This document shows, piece by piece, positions 44,126-52,287 of a DNA stretch of 64,000 bases (the first letter of the stretch is position 1; the number at the start of each line of letters is the position of its first letter). The stretch comes from Amycolatopsis suaedae (GTDB lineage Bacteria > Actinomycetota > Actinomycetes > Mycobacteriales > Pseudonocardiaceae). Below the pieces are notes generated by a model that saw only the letters and a list, made by a program, of their open reading frames with translations, made no database searches and had not been told where the DNA came from. The stretch spans positions 225,403 to 289,402 of the forward strand of contig NZ_SFCC01000012.1 of assembly GCF_004214935.1 (NCBI RefSeq), read 5' to 3'. The position numbers and the translations under genes are program-made.

Positions 44126-45103
44126 GTGTCCACTCCGGAACCGATCGCCCCGATGCTCGCCTCCGACGGCAAGCCGCCGACGGGCGAGTGGGGTTACGAG
44201 TTCAAGTGGGACGGTTTCCGGGCCTGCATGACCGTCGCCGCCGACGGCACCACCCGGCTGCACAGCAGGCTGGGCAACGACATCACCGGCAAGTACCCGG
44301 AACTGGCCGGGGTGCTCGCCGGGACGCTGGGCGGCAAACCGGCGATCCTCGACGGTGAGCTGGTCGCGCTCGACGCCGAGGGCAGGCCCGAGTTCAACCT
44401 CATGCAGACCCGCCACCAGCAGGGCCCCAGCCCGGCGCTGGTGGCCCGGACACCGGTGACCTACTTCGTGTTCGACCTGCTGCGGCTGGGCGAGGAGACG
44501 CTGCTGGCCGCGCCGTACGAGCACCGCAGGGCACGGCTGGAGGAACTGGACATCGCCGACTCGCGGCAGCTGGTGCTGCCGCCGTGGTTCAGCGGCCACG
44601 ACGTCGACCCGGACGACCTGCTCGCGGTGGTCCGGCAGCGGCGGCTGGAGGGCATCGTCGCCAAGCGGCTGTCCTCGCCGTACCAGCCGGGGCGGCGCTC
44701 GCCGCACTGGGTCAAGTACGCGCTGACGTCGAAGCAGGAAGTGGTGATCGGCGGCTGGCGGCCCGGTGAGGGGCGCCGCTCGGGTGGCCTGGGCGCGCTG
44801 CTGCTGGGCGCGTACGACACCGACGGCAGCCTGGTCTACATCGGCGACGTCGGCACCGGGTTCACCGACCGGGCACTGGACGACCTGCTGGCCAGGCTGG
44901 CGCCGCTGGCGCGGCGGACCAGCCCGTTCGGCACCGAGGTGCCCCGGGACCGGGCGCGGCTGGCGCGCTGGGTCGAACCGGAGCTGGTCGGCGAGGTCGA
45001 GTACCGCCACTTCACCAAGGACCAGCGGCTGCGGCACACCGCCTGGCGCGGCCTGCGGCACGACAAGACGCCGGCCGACGCCGTGGTGCCCGCGCCCAGC
45101 TGA
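44126..45103 (+). CDS. ATP-dependent DNA ligase, 325 aa
   Basis: The nucleotidyl-transferase motif I is FKWDGFR (adenylated Lys), motif III LLDGE-like AILDGELVALD, motif IV EGIVAKRL and motif V WVKYAL, followed by an OB-fold (about residues 205-315). It is most like the stand-alone LigC / LigD-ligase-domain enzymes that seal single-strand breaks in end joining or repair. No Ku, polymerase or nuclease gene is adjacent. A GTG start (ccggtGTCC context) is used. Confidence 0.9.
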   Translation: MSTPEPIAPMLASDGKPPTGEWGYEFKWDGFRACMTVAADGTTRLHSRLGNDITGKYPELAGVLAGTLGGKPAILDGELVALDAEGRPEFNLMQTRHQQGPSPALVARTPVTYFVFDLLRLGEETLLAAPYEHRRARLEELDIADSRQLVLPPWFSGHDVDPDDLLAVVRQRRLEGIVAKRLSSPYQPGRRSPHWVKYALTSKQEVVIGGWRPGEGRRSGGLGALLLGAYDTDGSLVYIGDVGTGFTDRALDDLLARLAPLARRTSPFGTEVPRDRARLARWVEPELVGEVEYRHFTKDQRLRHTAWRGLRHDKTPADAVVPAPS

Positions 45104-45164
45104 GGTTAAAGAGTCCTCATCAACGGCTCACCGGCGTGTCATCCGCGGCTCGCACAGTGGGGTC

Positions 45165-46340
45165 ATGGCCGCACCACTGACCCTGCTGACCGGCGAGACC
45201 GCGGGCGACCTGCTCGGCGCGGTACTCGCCGAGGCAGGCGGTGTCGTCGAGCAGTGGTCGGCCACCCAGGTCGACCACCAGCCCGGCAGGCGCACCACCG
45301 TCAGCTACTCGGCCCGCGTGCGCTGGCCGGACGGCACGGTGACCGGCGAGACGTTCGGCGCCTGCTCGGGTGACCTGCCCGGCGGCGTCGCCCGGCTGAG
45401 CGACGGCACCACCGAGATCGGCATGTGGCGGTTCCCGTTCGACCCCGCGCTGCCCGGGCTGCCGGTGGCCTGCGACCCCGAGCGGGCCCGGCGGCTGGTG
45501 CTGCGCAGCGGCGTGCGGGCCGACGGCCCGGTGCGGGTCCGCGTGCGGGCCTACCGGCCGCGCCGCCGCGCGGTGGTGGAACTCGGCCTGCCCGGCAGGC
45601 GCCGGGTGTTCGTCAAGGTGGTGCCGCCCGCGCGGGCCGCCGGCCTGCACCGCAGGCACCGGCTGGCCGAGGGCGCCGCCGTGCCGGAGTCGCTGGGCTG
45701 GACCGACGACGGCCTGGTGCTGCTGGCCGGGCTGCCCGGCCGCACCCTGCGCGAGGAACTGCTGGCCGGGGGCGACGGCCCGGTGCCGCTGGACCCGGAC
45801 AGCGTCACCGCGGCGCTGGACGGCCTGCCGCCCGCGCTGGCAGCCGGGCCACGCCGGCGCACCTGGGGGCAGAAGGCCGGCCACTACGCCGGTGTGCTCG
45901 CCGACGCCGTCCCCGGCCTGGCCGGCCGGGTGCACGCGATCGCCCGGGCCGTCGACCACGGTGAACCCGAGGGACCCGGCGTGCCCGTCCACGGCGACTT
46001 CTACGAAAGCCAGCTGATGGTCCGCGACGGGCTGGTCACCGGCCTGCTCGACCTGGACACCGCCGGGCGCGGTGAACGACTCGACGACGAGGCCTGCCTG
46101 CTGGCCCACCTCGCGGTCCTCGCGCAGACCCGCCCGGCCCTGCGCCCGCGGGTCGACGACCTGCGCGACCGCGTCCACCGCCACCTCACCCGGAGCACCG
46201 ACCCGGCGGCGCTGGCACGGCGCACCGCGGCGGTGGTGCTCTCGCTGGCCACCGGGCCTCACCGGGTGCAGGAACCCGGCTGGCCCGCCCGCACCGAGCA
46301 GCGGGTGGCACTGGCCGAACAGTGGCTCGACCGAGCCTGA
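45165..46340 (+). CDS. Aminoglycoside-phosphotransferase-fold protein, 391 aa
   Basis: The C-terminal half is an APH/choline-kinase-like kinase: VHGDFYESQLMV with catalytic Asp, and LLDLDTAG with a metal Asp. The Asn usually eighth in HGDxxxxN is Gln here, which is uncommon. The N-terminal half resembles the nucleotide-binding lobe, with FVKVVPP Lys and an expanded strand region. The substrate is unknown. The ATG at 45165 starts 62 bp after the ligase stop; longer upstream reading is a shadow of that gene. Confidence 0.75.
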   Translation: MAAPLTLLTGETAGDLLGAVLAEAGGVVEQWSATQVDHQPGRRTTVSYSARVRWPDGTVTGETFGACSGDLPGGVARLSDGTTEIGMWRFPFDPALPGLPVACDPERARRLVLRSGVRADGPVRVRVRAYRPRRRAVVELGLPGRRRVFVKVVPPARAAGLHRRHRLAEGAAVPESLGWTDDGLVLLAGLPGRTLREELLAGGDGPVPLDPDSVTAALDGLPPALAAGPRRRTWGQKAGHYAGVLADAVPGLAGRVHAIARAVDHGEPEGPGVPVHGDFYESQLMVRDGLVTGLLDLDTAGRGERLDDEACLLAHLAVLAQTRPALRPRVDDLRDRVHRHLTRSTDPAALARRTAAVVLSLATGPHRVQEPGWPARTEQRVALAEQWLDRA

Positions 46341-46361
46341 ACCCCGAGAAGAGGAGAACAC

Positions 46362-46658
46362 ATGAACAGCAAGCGTCCCTGGATCGTCGCCGGTGCCACG
46401 CTCGCGCTGGCCGGTTTCGGCACCGCGGTGGCTGTCGCCGCCGACAGCGGCCCGGTGCACGACTCGCGGCCGGCGCCGGTGGTCCAGCAGTACGACCCGG
46501 CTCCGCAGCAGGCGGCGGCGGTGGACGACTCGCCGGAGTCGGCGGACTCCCCCGCCGCCTCGGTCAACGACTCCGCGGACTCGCCCGCCGCCGCGCCCGC
46601 GCCCCCGTCGCCGGACAACACCGCCGACAGCGCCGCCACGGCTGACAGCCCCAACTAG
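46362..46658 (+). CDS. Small secreted acidic low-complexity protein, 98 aa
   Basis: GAGAAGAGGAG stands before the ATG. A clear signal peptide (residues 1-27, AVAVAADS) leads to a disordered tail rich in Ser, Asp, Pro and Ala with DSPESADSPAAS-like repeats. I do not recognise the family; it resembles small surface or spacer proteins of actinobacteria. It lies 21 bp behind the phosphotransferase gene. Its TAG overlaps the TAG of the convergent oxidoreductase gene in a CTAG tetramer. Confidence 0.65.
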   Translation: MNSKRPWIVAGATLALAGFGTAVAVAADSGPVHDSRPAPVVQQYDPAPQQAAAVDDSPESADSPAASVNDSADSPAAAPAPPSPDNTADSAATADSPN

Positions 46659-47602
46659 ACGGTCAGCACCGTCTTGCCGACGACCGTGCGTGCCTCGATC
46701 GCGGCGTGGGCGTCGCGGGCCCGCTCCAGCGGGAACGTGGCGCCCACGCGCGGGCGCACCGCGCCGGACGCGATCCGCTCCATCGCCAGCTTCATCAGCC
46801 GGGACCGTTCCTCGCCCGACGGCGAGGACACGATCCCGGACAGCGCCACACCCCGGGCGCGGGCCTCGTCCGCCTCGACGCCCGCGAAGTCACCGCTCGC
46901 GGCGCCGTAGGCGCGGAACCGGCCGCCGCGGGCGGTGACGTCGAACGCCGCCCTGCCGATCGCGCCGCCGATGCCGTCGAAAACGACGTCGGCGCTCAGC
47001 CCGTCCGTCCACTCCGGACGGCTGTAGTCGACGACCGCGTGCGCGCCCAGTTCCCTGGCGGCGGCGAGCTTGCGTTCCCCGCGGGCGGCCGCGATCACCT
47101 CGGCACCGGCGGCCCGGGCGAGCGGGATCAGCCAGGACCCGAGGCTGCCACCGGCGGCCGTCACCAGCACCCGCTCCCCCGGCCGCGGCGCCGCCCCCTC
47201 CAGCTCACCCAGCGCGGTGGCGCCGTCGTGCAGTGCCGCCAGCGCCGCCTCGGCCGCCACGCCCTCGGGGACCGGCACCAGATCGGCCACCGCCGCCTCC
47301 ACCCGCTCGGCGTAGCCGCCGGAGAAGCCGAGGTGCGCGACGACCCGCCGGCCCGCCCAGCTCGCGTCCACCCCGTCACCCAGCGACCGCACCGTGCCCG
47401 CGACCCCGGCGCCGAGCACGAACGGCGGCTCGAGCCGGAAGTACTCCCCGCCCCAGCCGGCGCGTAGCTGGGTGTCCAGGAACAACACCTCGGCGTGGGA
47501 CACGTCGAGCACGACGGTGCCCGGCCCCGCCACCGGATCGGGTGCCTCACGCACCCCGAGCACCTCCGGACCGCCGAACGCCGACGCCGCGATCACCCTC
47601 AT
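46655..47602 (-). CDS. MDR-family quinone oxidoreductase, 315 aa
   Basis: The ATG at 47602 follows GGGAGGTTG. An N-terminal GroES-like domain and a Rossmann domain (VLVTAAGGSLGSWLIPLARA; NADPH-type AARGERKL) place it in the zinc-free medium-chain reductase family, quinone oxidoreductase branch. No zinc ligands are present. The gene starts inside the 3' end of the MMPL gene, overlapping it by 56 bp in the same direction. Confidence 0.88.
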   Translation of the reverse strand: MRVIAASAFGGPEVLGVREAPDPVAGPGTVVLDVSHAEVLFLDTQLRAGWGGEYFRLEPPFVLGAGVAGTVRSLGDGVDASWAGRRVVAHLGFSGGYAERVEAAVADLVPVPEGVAAEAALAALHDGATALGELEGAAPRPGERVLVTAAGGSLGSWLIPLARAAGAEVIAAARGERKLAAARELGAHAVVDYSRPEWTDGLSADVVFDGIGGAIGRAAFDVTARGGRFRAYGAASGDFAGVEADEARARGVALSGIVSSPSGEERSRLMKLAMERIASGAVRPRVGATFPLERARDAHAAIEARTVVGKTVLTV

Positions 47603-49754
47603 GAACAACCTCCCGTGTCGTAGTCGCCTCCACCCTGAACCCTGAACCTTTGTTGAGGTCAAGCCTGAGAATCCGGGCGGCCCAGCCGGGCAGCCACCAG
47701 TTCCACCGGCCCAGCATCGCCACGGTCGCCGGGAGCAGCACCGACCGGATCAGCGTCGCGTCGAGCAGGATCCCCAGCCCCACCCCGGAGGCGAACACCG
47801 CGACGTCCAGCTCCCCGCCGAGTGCCATCGACGCGAACGAGAAGAACAGGATCAGCGCCGCCGCGGTCACCAGCCGCCCGGTGCGGCCGACCCCGGCCAC
47901 CACGGCGTCCACTGTGGACCCGGTGCGGTCGTACTCCTCCCGCATCCGCGCGAGGATGAACACCTCGTAGTCCATCGACAGCCCGTAGAGGAACGCGAAC
48001 ACGGTGATCGGGACGAACGTGCCGATCACGCCGTCGGGCTGGATTCCCAGCAGCGCCTCGGTTCCCCAGCCCCACTGCCACAGGATCACCAGCACCCCGA
48101 GCACGGCGCCGAGCGAGAGCAGGTTGAGCGCGATGGCCTTCAGCGGCAGCAGCAGCGAGCGGAACGCCCGCGCCAGCACCACGAACGTGAGCACGGCCAG
48201 CACCGCGAGCATCCACGGGAACGCTCCGTAGGTGACGGTGAGGTAGTCCAGCTGCTGGGTGGCGTTGCCACCGACCGCGACGCCACCGGGCACGGCCGCC
48301 CGCACGCGGTGCACGGTGTCCCGCCCGGCCGGCGTGCCCGCCTCGTCGGCGGGCAGCACGGTGAGCAGCGCCGAGCCGTCCCGCCGCCAGGCCGGGCCGG
48401 ACGGTGCCGCCACCGCGTGCACCCCGGGCACCGCCCGCAGTGTGGCGGCCACCGCGCCGGGGTCGGTGCCCGGCGGGACGTACACGTCGAACGCGGTCAG
48501 CGGCCCGGTGGGGACACCGGCGTCGCGCAGTGCGCTCAGCCCGGCGTGGCCGGGGCCGGTGCGGGCCAGGTCCCCGGTGACCGGCAGGTTCAGGTTGATG
48601 CCCAGCGCCACCAGCGACAGCGCCGCGAGCAGCCCGGCCGCACCGGCGGCCAGCGGCCTGCGCCACCGCACGACCAGCCGGGCCCACGCCGTCCAGCCGC
48701 GCTGCTCCCGGGCGGCTCCGCGGGGCCGGGCACGCGACAGCAGCAGCGGCAGGACGGTCAGCGTGACGGCCGCGCTGGCCGCGGTCACGGCGGCGCCGCC
48801 GACGGCGAGGCTGCGCAGCAGCGGGATCGGCAGCACCAGCATGGCCAGCAGGCCGATCCCGACCGCGACGCCGGAGAACACGACGGCCCGCCCGGCGGTG
48901 GCCATCGCCCGGTGCACGGCCTCGTCACCGTCGATGCCGCGGGCGCGTTCCTCCCGCCAGCGGGTGACCAGGATCAGCGCGTAGTCGATGGCGATGCCGA
49001 GGCCGAACAGCGGCACCATGGTCAGCGTCGTCTCGTGGATGTCCACCACCAGCGCCGCGGCCAGCAGCCCGAGCAGTGACACGGGCAGCGCGATCAGCGC
49101 GGTCAGCAACGGCACCAGTGCCAGCGCCGAGCGGAACACCCAGCCCAGCACGAGCACGGCCAGGCCGATGGTGACCAGCAGCTTCACCGAGACGTCGAGC
49201 CCGCCGGTGTCGGCGCCGGTGGCCAGCGGGTCCAGGCCGGTCACCCACAGCTGGGCGCCGGGTGGCAGCCGGGGCCGCAGTGCGGCGTCGACGGCGGTGT
49301 CCAGCCCGGCGTCCTCGCCCAGGGCGCTGCCGGGCAGGCCGCCCTGCTCGACCGGGCCGCCGAACACCAGGGCGAACGTGGTGCGGCCGCCGTCCCCGGT
49401 GAACCCGCGGTCACCAGTGTCCACATAGGACACCACGCGGGCGCCGGTGGCGGCCGCGACCTCGGCGAACCCGCGGCGCAGCGCGGCCGTCACGGCCTCG
49501 TCGTCGACCGTGGCGCCCTCGGGCAGGGTGATCACCGGGAGGTAGGGCCGTTCGTAGCCGCCGGTGCCGTAGGTGTCCAGGATGCGCTGGTTGGCCTCGT
49601 AGCCGGGCAGGCCGGGGTAGCTGTTGCTCTCCGACACCGTCGGCAGCAGCACGGCGAGCGCGCCACCGCCGCCCAGCGCCAGCAGCAGGGCGACCACGAC
49701 GGTCAGCCTGCGGTGCCCGAGCACGAACCGGGACAGTCTCTCCAAGTTCTCCAT
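47547..49754 (-). CDS. MMPL-family RND transporter, 735 aa
   Basis: Two repeats of six membrane helices with an external loop after helix 1 (about residues 40-200) and helix 7 (about 400-490). Typical blocks are GIAIDYALILVTRWREE and YGLSMDYEVFILARMREE, whose Asp-Tyr pairs carry protons in MmpL-type pumps. It exports lipids or siderophore-like compounds to the envelope. The ATG at 49754 is chosen because helix 1 follows directly. The last about 30 residues are hydrophilic and overlap the next gene. The word GTCCACTGTGGAC occurs at 47907 (STVD, Thr ACA). Confidence 0.88.
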   Translation of the reverse strand: MENLERLSRFVLGHRRLTVVVALLLALGGGGALAVLLPTVSESNSYPGLPGYEANQRILDTYGTGGYERPYLPVITLPEGATVDDEAVTAALRRGFAEVAAATGARVVSYVDTGDRGFTGDGGRTTFALVFGGPVEQGGLPGSALGEDAGLDTAVDAALRPRLPPGAQLWVTGLDPLATGADTGGLDVSVKLLVTIGLAVLVLGWVFRSALALVPLLTALIALPVSLLGLLAAALVVDIHETTLTMVPLFGLGIAIDYALILVTRWREERARGIDGDEAVHRAMATAGRAVVFSGVAVGIGLLAMLVLPIPLLRSLAVGGAAVTAASAAVTLTVLPLLLSRARPRGAAREQRGWTAWARLVVRWRRPLAAGAAGLLAALSLVALGINLNLPVTGDLARTGPGHAGLSALRDAGVPTGPLTAFDVYVPPGTDPGAVAATLRAVPGVHAVAAPSGPAWRRDGSALLTVLPADEAGTPAGRDTVHRVRAAVPGGVAVGGNATQQLDYLTVTYGAFPWMLAVLAVLTFVVLARAFRSLLLPLKAIALNLLSLGAVLGVLVILWQWGWGTEALLGIQPDGVIGTFVPITVFAFLYGLSMDYEVFILARMREEYDRTGSTVDAVVAGVGRTGRLVTAAALILFFSFASMALGGELDVAVFASGVGLGILLDATLIRSVLLPATVAMLGRWNWWLPGWAARILRLDLNKGSGFRVEATTTREVVHEGDRGVGVRRSGGARGA
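47907..47919. repeat. GTCCACTGTGGAC palindrome
   Basis: Inside the MMPL gene, encoding Ser-Thr-Val-Asp with Thr codon ACA. Confidence 0.8.
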
Positions 49755-49855
49755 GCCGTCCAGCGCACCAGCCGGCTCTGCGGCCGCCGTGCGAGCGATC
49801 TGGGAGTTCTCTGTGAATGCCGGTCCGCGGCGCCGCCTGCGGTCAGACTGTCCCC

Positions 49856-50554
49856 ATGAGCCCACCACCGACCCGCGTGCTCGTCGTCGACGACGAGACC
49901 TACCTCGCCGACCTGGTGGCGACCGCGCTGCGTTACGACGGCTTCGACACCGCCATGGCGGGCACCGTCCGGCAGGCCGACGAGCTGGTGACCGCCTACG
50001 CGCCGGACCTGGTCGTGCTGGACGTGATGCTGCCCGACGGGTCCGGGTTCGACCTGTGCCGGCGCTGGCGCACCCAGCGCGGCGTCGACGTGCCGGTCGT
50101 GTTCCTCACCGCGCGCGACGCCACCGAGGACAAGATCGCCGGGCTGTCCGACCAGCTGGGCGACGACTACGTCACCAAGCCGTTCAGCCTGGAGGAACTG
50201 GTGGTGCGGGTGCGGGCGGTGCTGCGGCGCAGCAAGCCCGGCGGCCGGTCGGCGCGGCTGGCCTTCGCCGACCTGGAGATCGACGACGAGGCACACGAGG
50301 TCCGCCGGGCAGGCACCCGCATCGAGCTCACGCCGACCGAGTTCGCGCTGCTGCGGTACCTGGTGGCGCACGCCGGCCGGGTACTGACCAAGCGGCAGAT
50401 CCTCGACCACGTCTGGCAGTACGACTTCGGCGGCAACGACGGTGTCGTGCAGACCTACATCTCCTACCTGCGGCGCAAGGTCGACGCCGCGGGCCAGCCG
50501 CTCATCCACACCGTCCCGCGGATCGGCTACGTCGTCCGCCTGCCCGGGTCATGA
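49856..50554 (+). CDS. OmpR-family response regulator, 232 aa
   Basis: Receiver (VVDDETYLADL pocket, phospho-Asp in VVLDVMLPDGSG, FLTARDAT, Lys in YVTKPF) and winged helix (IELTPTEFALLRYLVAHAGRVLTKRQILDHVW). It diverges from the MMPL gene across about 100 bp and overlaps its kinase gene by 4 bp. The pair probably governs envelope functions, including the MMPL transporter, given its position. Confidence 0.94.
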   Translation: MSPPPTRVLVVDDETYLADLVATALRYDGFDTAMAGTVRQADELVTAYAPDLVVLDVMLPDGSGFDLCRRWRTQRGVDVPVVFLTARDATEDKIAGLSDQLGDDYVTKPFSLEELVVRVRAVLRRSKPGGRSARLAFADLEIDDEAHEVRRAGTRIELTPTEFALLRYLVAHAGRVLTKRQILDHVWQYDFGGNDGVVQTYISYLRRKVDAAGQPLIHTVPRIGYVVRLPGS

Positions 50555-51924
50555 CCCTGCGGACACGGCTGGTCCTCACCGTGCTCGGCCTGCTGAGCGC
50601 CGGGCTGGTCGTCGCGCTGGGGGCGACGTTCGGCGCGCTGCAGGACTGGAAGGGCCGCCAGGACGACGACGTGCTCTCGGCCGTGGGCCGCCAGGTGGAG
50701 GCGACCGGGCTCGGCGACACCGGCGCGGTGTGGCAGCGGCTGGCCGCCGACGGCGTCGTGCCGTCACTGCTGCAGCTACGTGGTCCGGACGGCCGGCTGC
50801 TGCGGTCGTCGGGACCGGGCGGCCTGACGCTGCCCGACCCGCTGCCCGCCGAGCTGTGGCCGGACCGGCCCGGCGGCGAGCGGTTCGCCGAGCCCGCCGA
50901 CGGCTGGCTGGTCCGGACGAGCTGGGCCGGGCAGGACATTCTCGTGGTCGGCGCCCGCACGGACAGCTCGGACGAGCTGCTCGACCGCACCCGCAACGTC
51001 GTGCTGATCTCCGGCGGCGCCGCGTTGCTCGCCGTCGCGCTGCTGTCCTGGCGGCTGGTCCGCCGGGAGCTGCGGCCGCTGGCCGGCATCGCCGAGGCGG
51101 CCCGGCACGTCGGCCCGGACGAGCTGTCCAGGCGGGTCCCGCACGCCCGGCCGGGTACCGAGGTGGGCACGGTCGCCACGGCACTGAACGGCATGCTCGA
51201 CGAACTGCAGGCGGCGTTTCACGCGCGGGAGGCGTCGGAAGAGCGGCTGCGGCGGTTTGTCGGCGACGCCTCGCACGAGCTGCGTACCCCGATCGCCACC
51301 ATCCGCGGCCACGCCGAGCTGTTCCGCCGCGGCGCCGCCGACCGGCCGGAGGACCTGGCGAAGGTGCTGAGCCGGATCGAGTCGGAGGCGGCGCGGATGG
51401 GGGTGCTGGTCGACGAGCTGCTGCTGCTGGCCCGGCTCGACCAGGGCCGCCCGCTGCGGGCCGAGCCGGTCGAGCTGACCGGGCTGGCCGCCGACGCCGT
51501 CGCCGACGCGCTGGCCACCGCGCCGGGCAGGGACCTGCGGCTGGAGCACGACGGGCCGGTGACGGTGACCGGCGACGCCGACCGGCTGCGGCAGCTGCTG
51601 GCCAACCTGCTGGACAACGTCCTGCGGCACACCCCGCCCGAGGCCTCCGCCGTGGTGCGGGTGCGTGCCGGGGCGTCGGTCGAGGTGGCCGACACCGGCC
51701 CCGGCATCGACCCGGACGAGGCGGACCGGGTGTTCGAGCGCTTCCACCGGGGTGTCCACAGTGGACACGGGTCCGGGCTGGGACTGTCGATCGTGGCGGC
51801 CGTGGCGGCCGCACACGGCGGTTCGGCGTCGGTCACCGCGACACCGGGCGGCGGGGCTACGGTCCGGGTGCTGCTGCCAGCCGCAGGCCGTGCAGGGTCG
51901 TCTCGGGCGGGTTCGGGCCGGTGA
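50551..51924 (+). CDS. Sensor histidine kinase (EnvZ/CpxA type), 457 aa
   Basis: Two membrane helices (about residues 7-27 and 145-165) flank an extracellular sensor of about 115 aa. A HAMP domain (about 168-220), HisKA with phospho-His in GDASHELRTPIATIRGHAEL and HATPase_c (ANLLDNVLRHTP, DTGPGIDPDEADRVF, GSGLGLSIV) follow. The ATG overlaps the regulator's TGA. The palindrome at 51752-51768 is inside the gene. Confidence 0.93.
   Translation: MTLRTRLVLTVLGLLSAGLVVALGATFGALQDWKGRQDDDVLSAVGRQVEATGLGDTGAVWQRLAADGVVPSLLQLRGPDGRLLRSSGPGGLTLPDPLPAELWPDRPGGERFAEPADGWLVRTSWAGQDILVVGARTDSSDELLDRTRNVVLISGGAALLAVALLSWRLVRRELRPLAGIAEAARHVGPDELSRRVPHARPGTEVGTVATALNGMLDELQAAFHAREASEERLRRFVGDASHELRTPIATIRGHAELFRRGAADRPEDLAKVLSRIESEAARMGVLVDELLLLARLDQGRPLRAEPVELTGLAADAVADALATAPGRDLRLEHDGPVTVTGDADRLRQLLANLLDNVLRHTPPEASAVVRVRAGASVEVADTGPGIDPDEADRVFERFHRGVHSGHGSGLGLSIVAAVAAAHGGSASVTATPGGGATVRVLLPAAGRAGSSRAGSGR
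51752..51768. repeat. GTGTCCACAGTGGACAC, extended palindrome
   Basis: A 17-bp version of the recurrent word, symmetric about its central base. Here it is read Val-His-Ser-Gly-His, not STVD. Confidence 0.8.
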
Positions 51925-52239
51925 GCAGCAGCGTGGTGATGGCGTCGGCGGAGCCCTCGGTGAAGTGCGCGTGCCCGCCGGGCAGCGGGACCACGGTGCC
52001 CTCGGCCGCGATCCCGGTCAGCCGGCCCAGCCGGTCATGGCCCTGCCGAACGCCGAACCGGCGAACTCGGCGTGGTCGACGACCGACAGGATCTCGACGT
52101 AGCGCTCGTCCGGGCGCCACGCGCCGTTCTGGAAGCCGTCGAACGGTTCGTTGGTGTGCGCGGGCAGCCCGGCCGCGGTGTAGTCGTCCACGGCGGCCGC
52201 GACGTCGGCGACGCAGTGCAGCAGGTGGTCGAATCTCAC
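51857..52239 (-). pseudogene. Broken VOC/glyoxalase-like gene
   Basis: From a GTG at 52239, MRFDHLLHCVADVAAAVDDY through DGFQNGAWRPDERYVEILSVVDH and SAFGRAMTGWAG fits the N-terminal part of a glyoxalase_3-like VOC protein, then a TGA. A C-terminal-like piece (GGHAHFTEGSADAITTLLLT) continues in another frame to 51857. The middle of the fold is missing, so at least one deletion and one frame change have occurred. Its end overlaps the kinase gene's 3' end. Confidence 0.6.
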
Positions 52240-52287
52240 GCTAGTTAGCCTGCCTTACTTACCGGGTTCACTACGATGGGCGGCGAG
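52240..52287. promoter_or_regulatory. Possible iron-box-like site in the short divergent gap
   Basis: GTAAGGCAGGCTAACTA (minus strand, about 52245-52261) shares about ten of 19 positions with the DtxR/IdeR consensus, including a good AGGCTAAC half. The match is incomplete. Confidence 0.3.
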
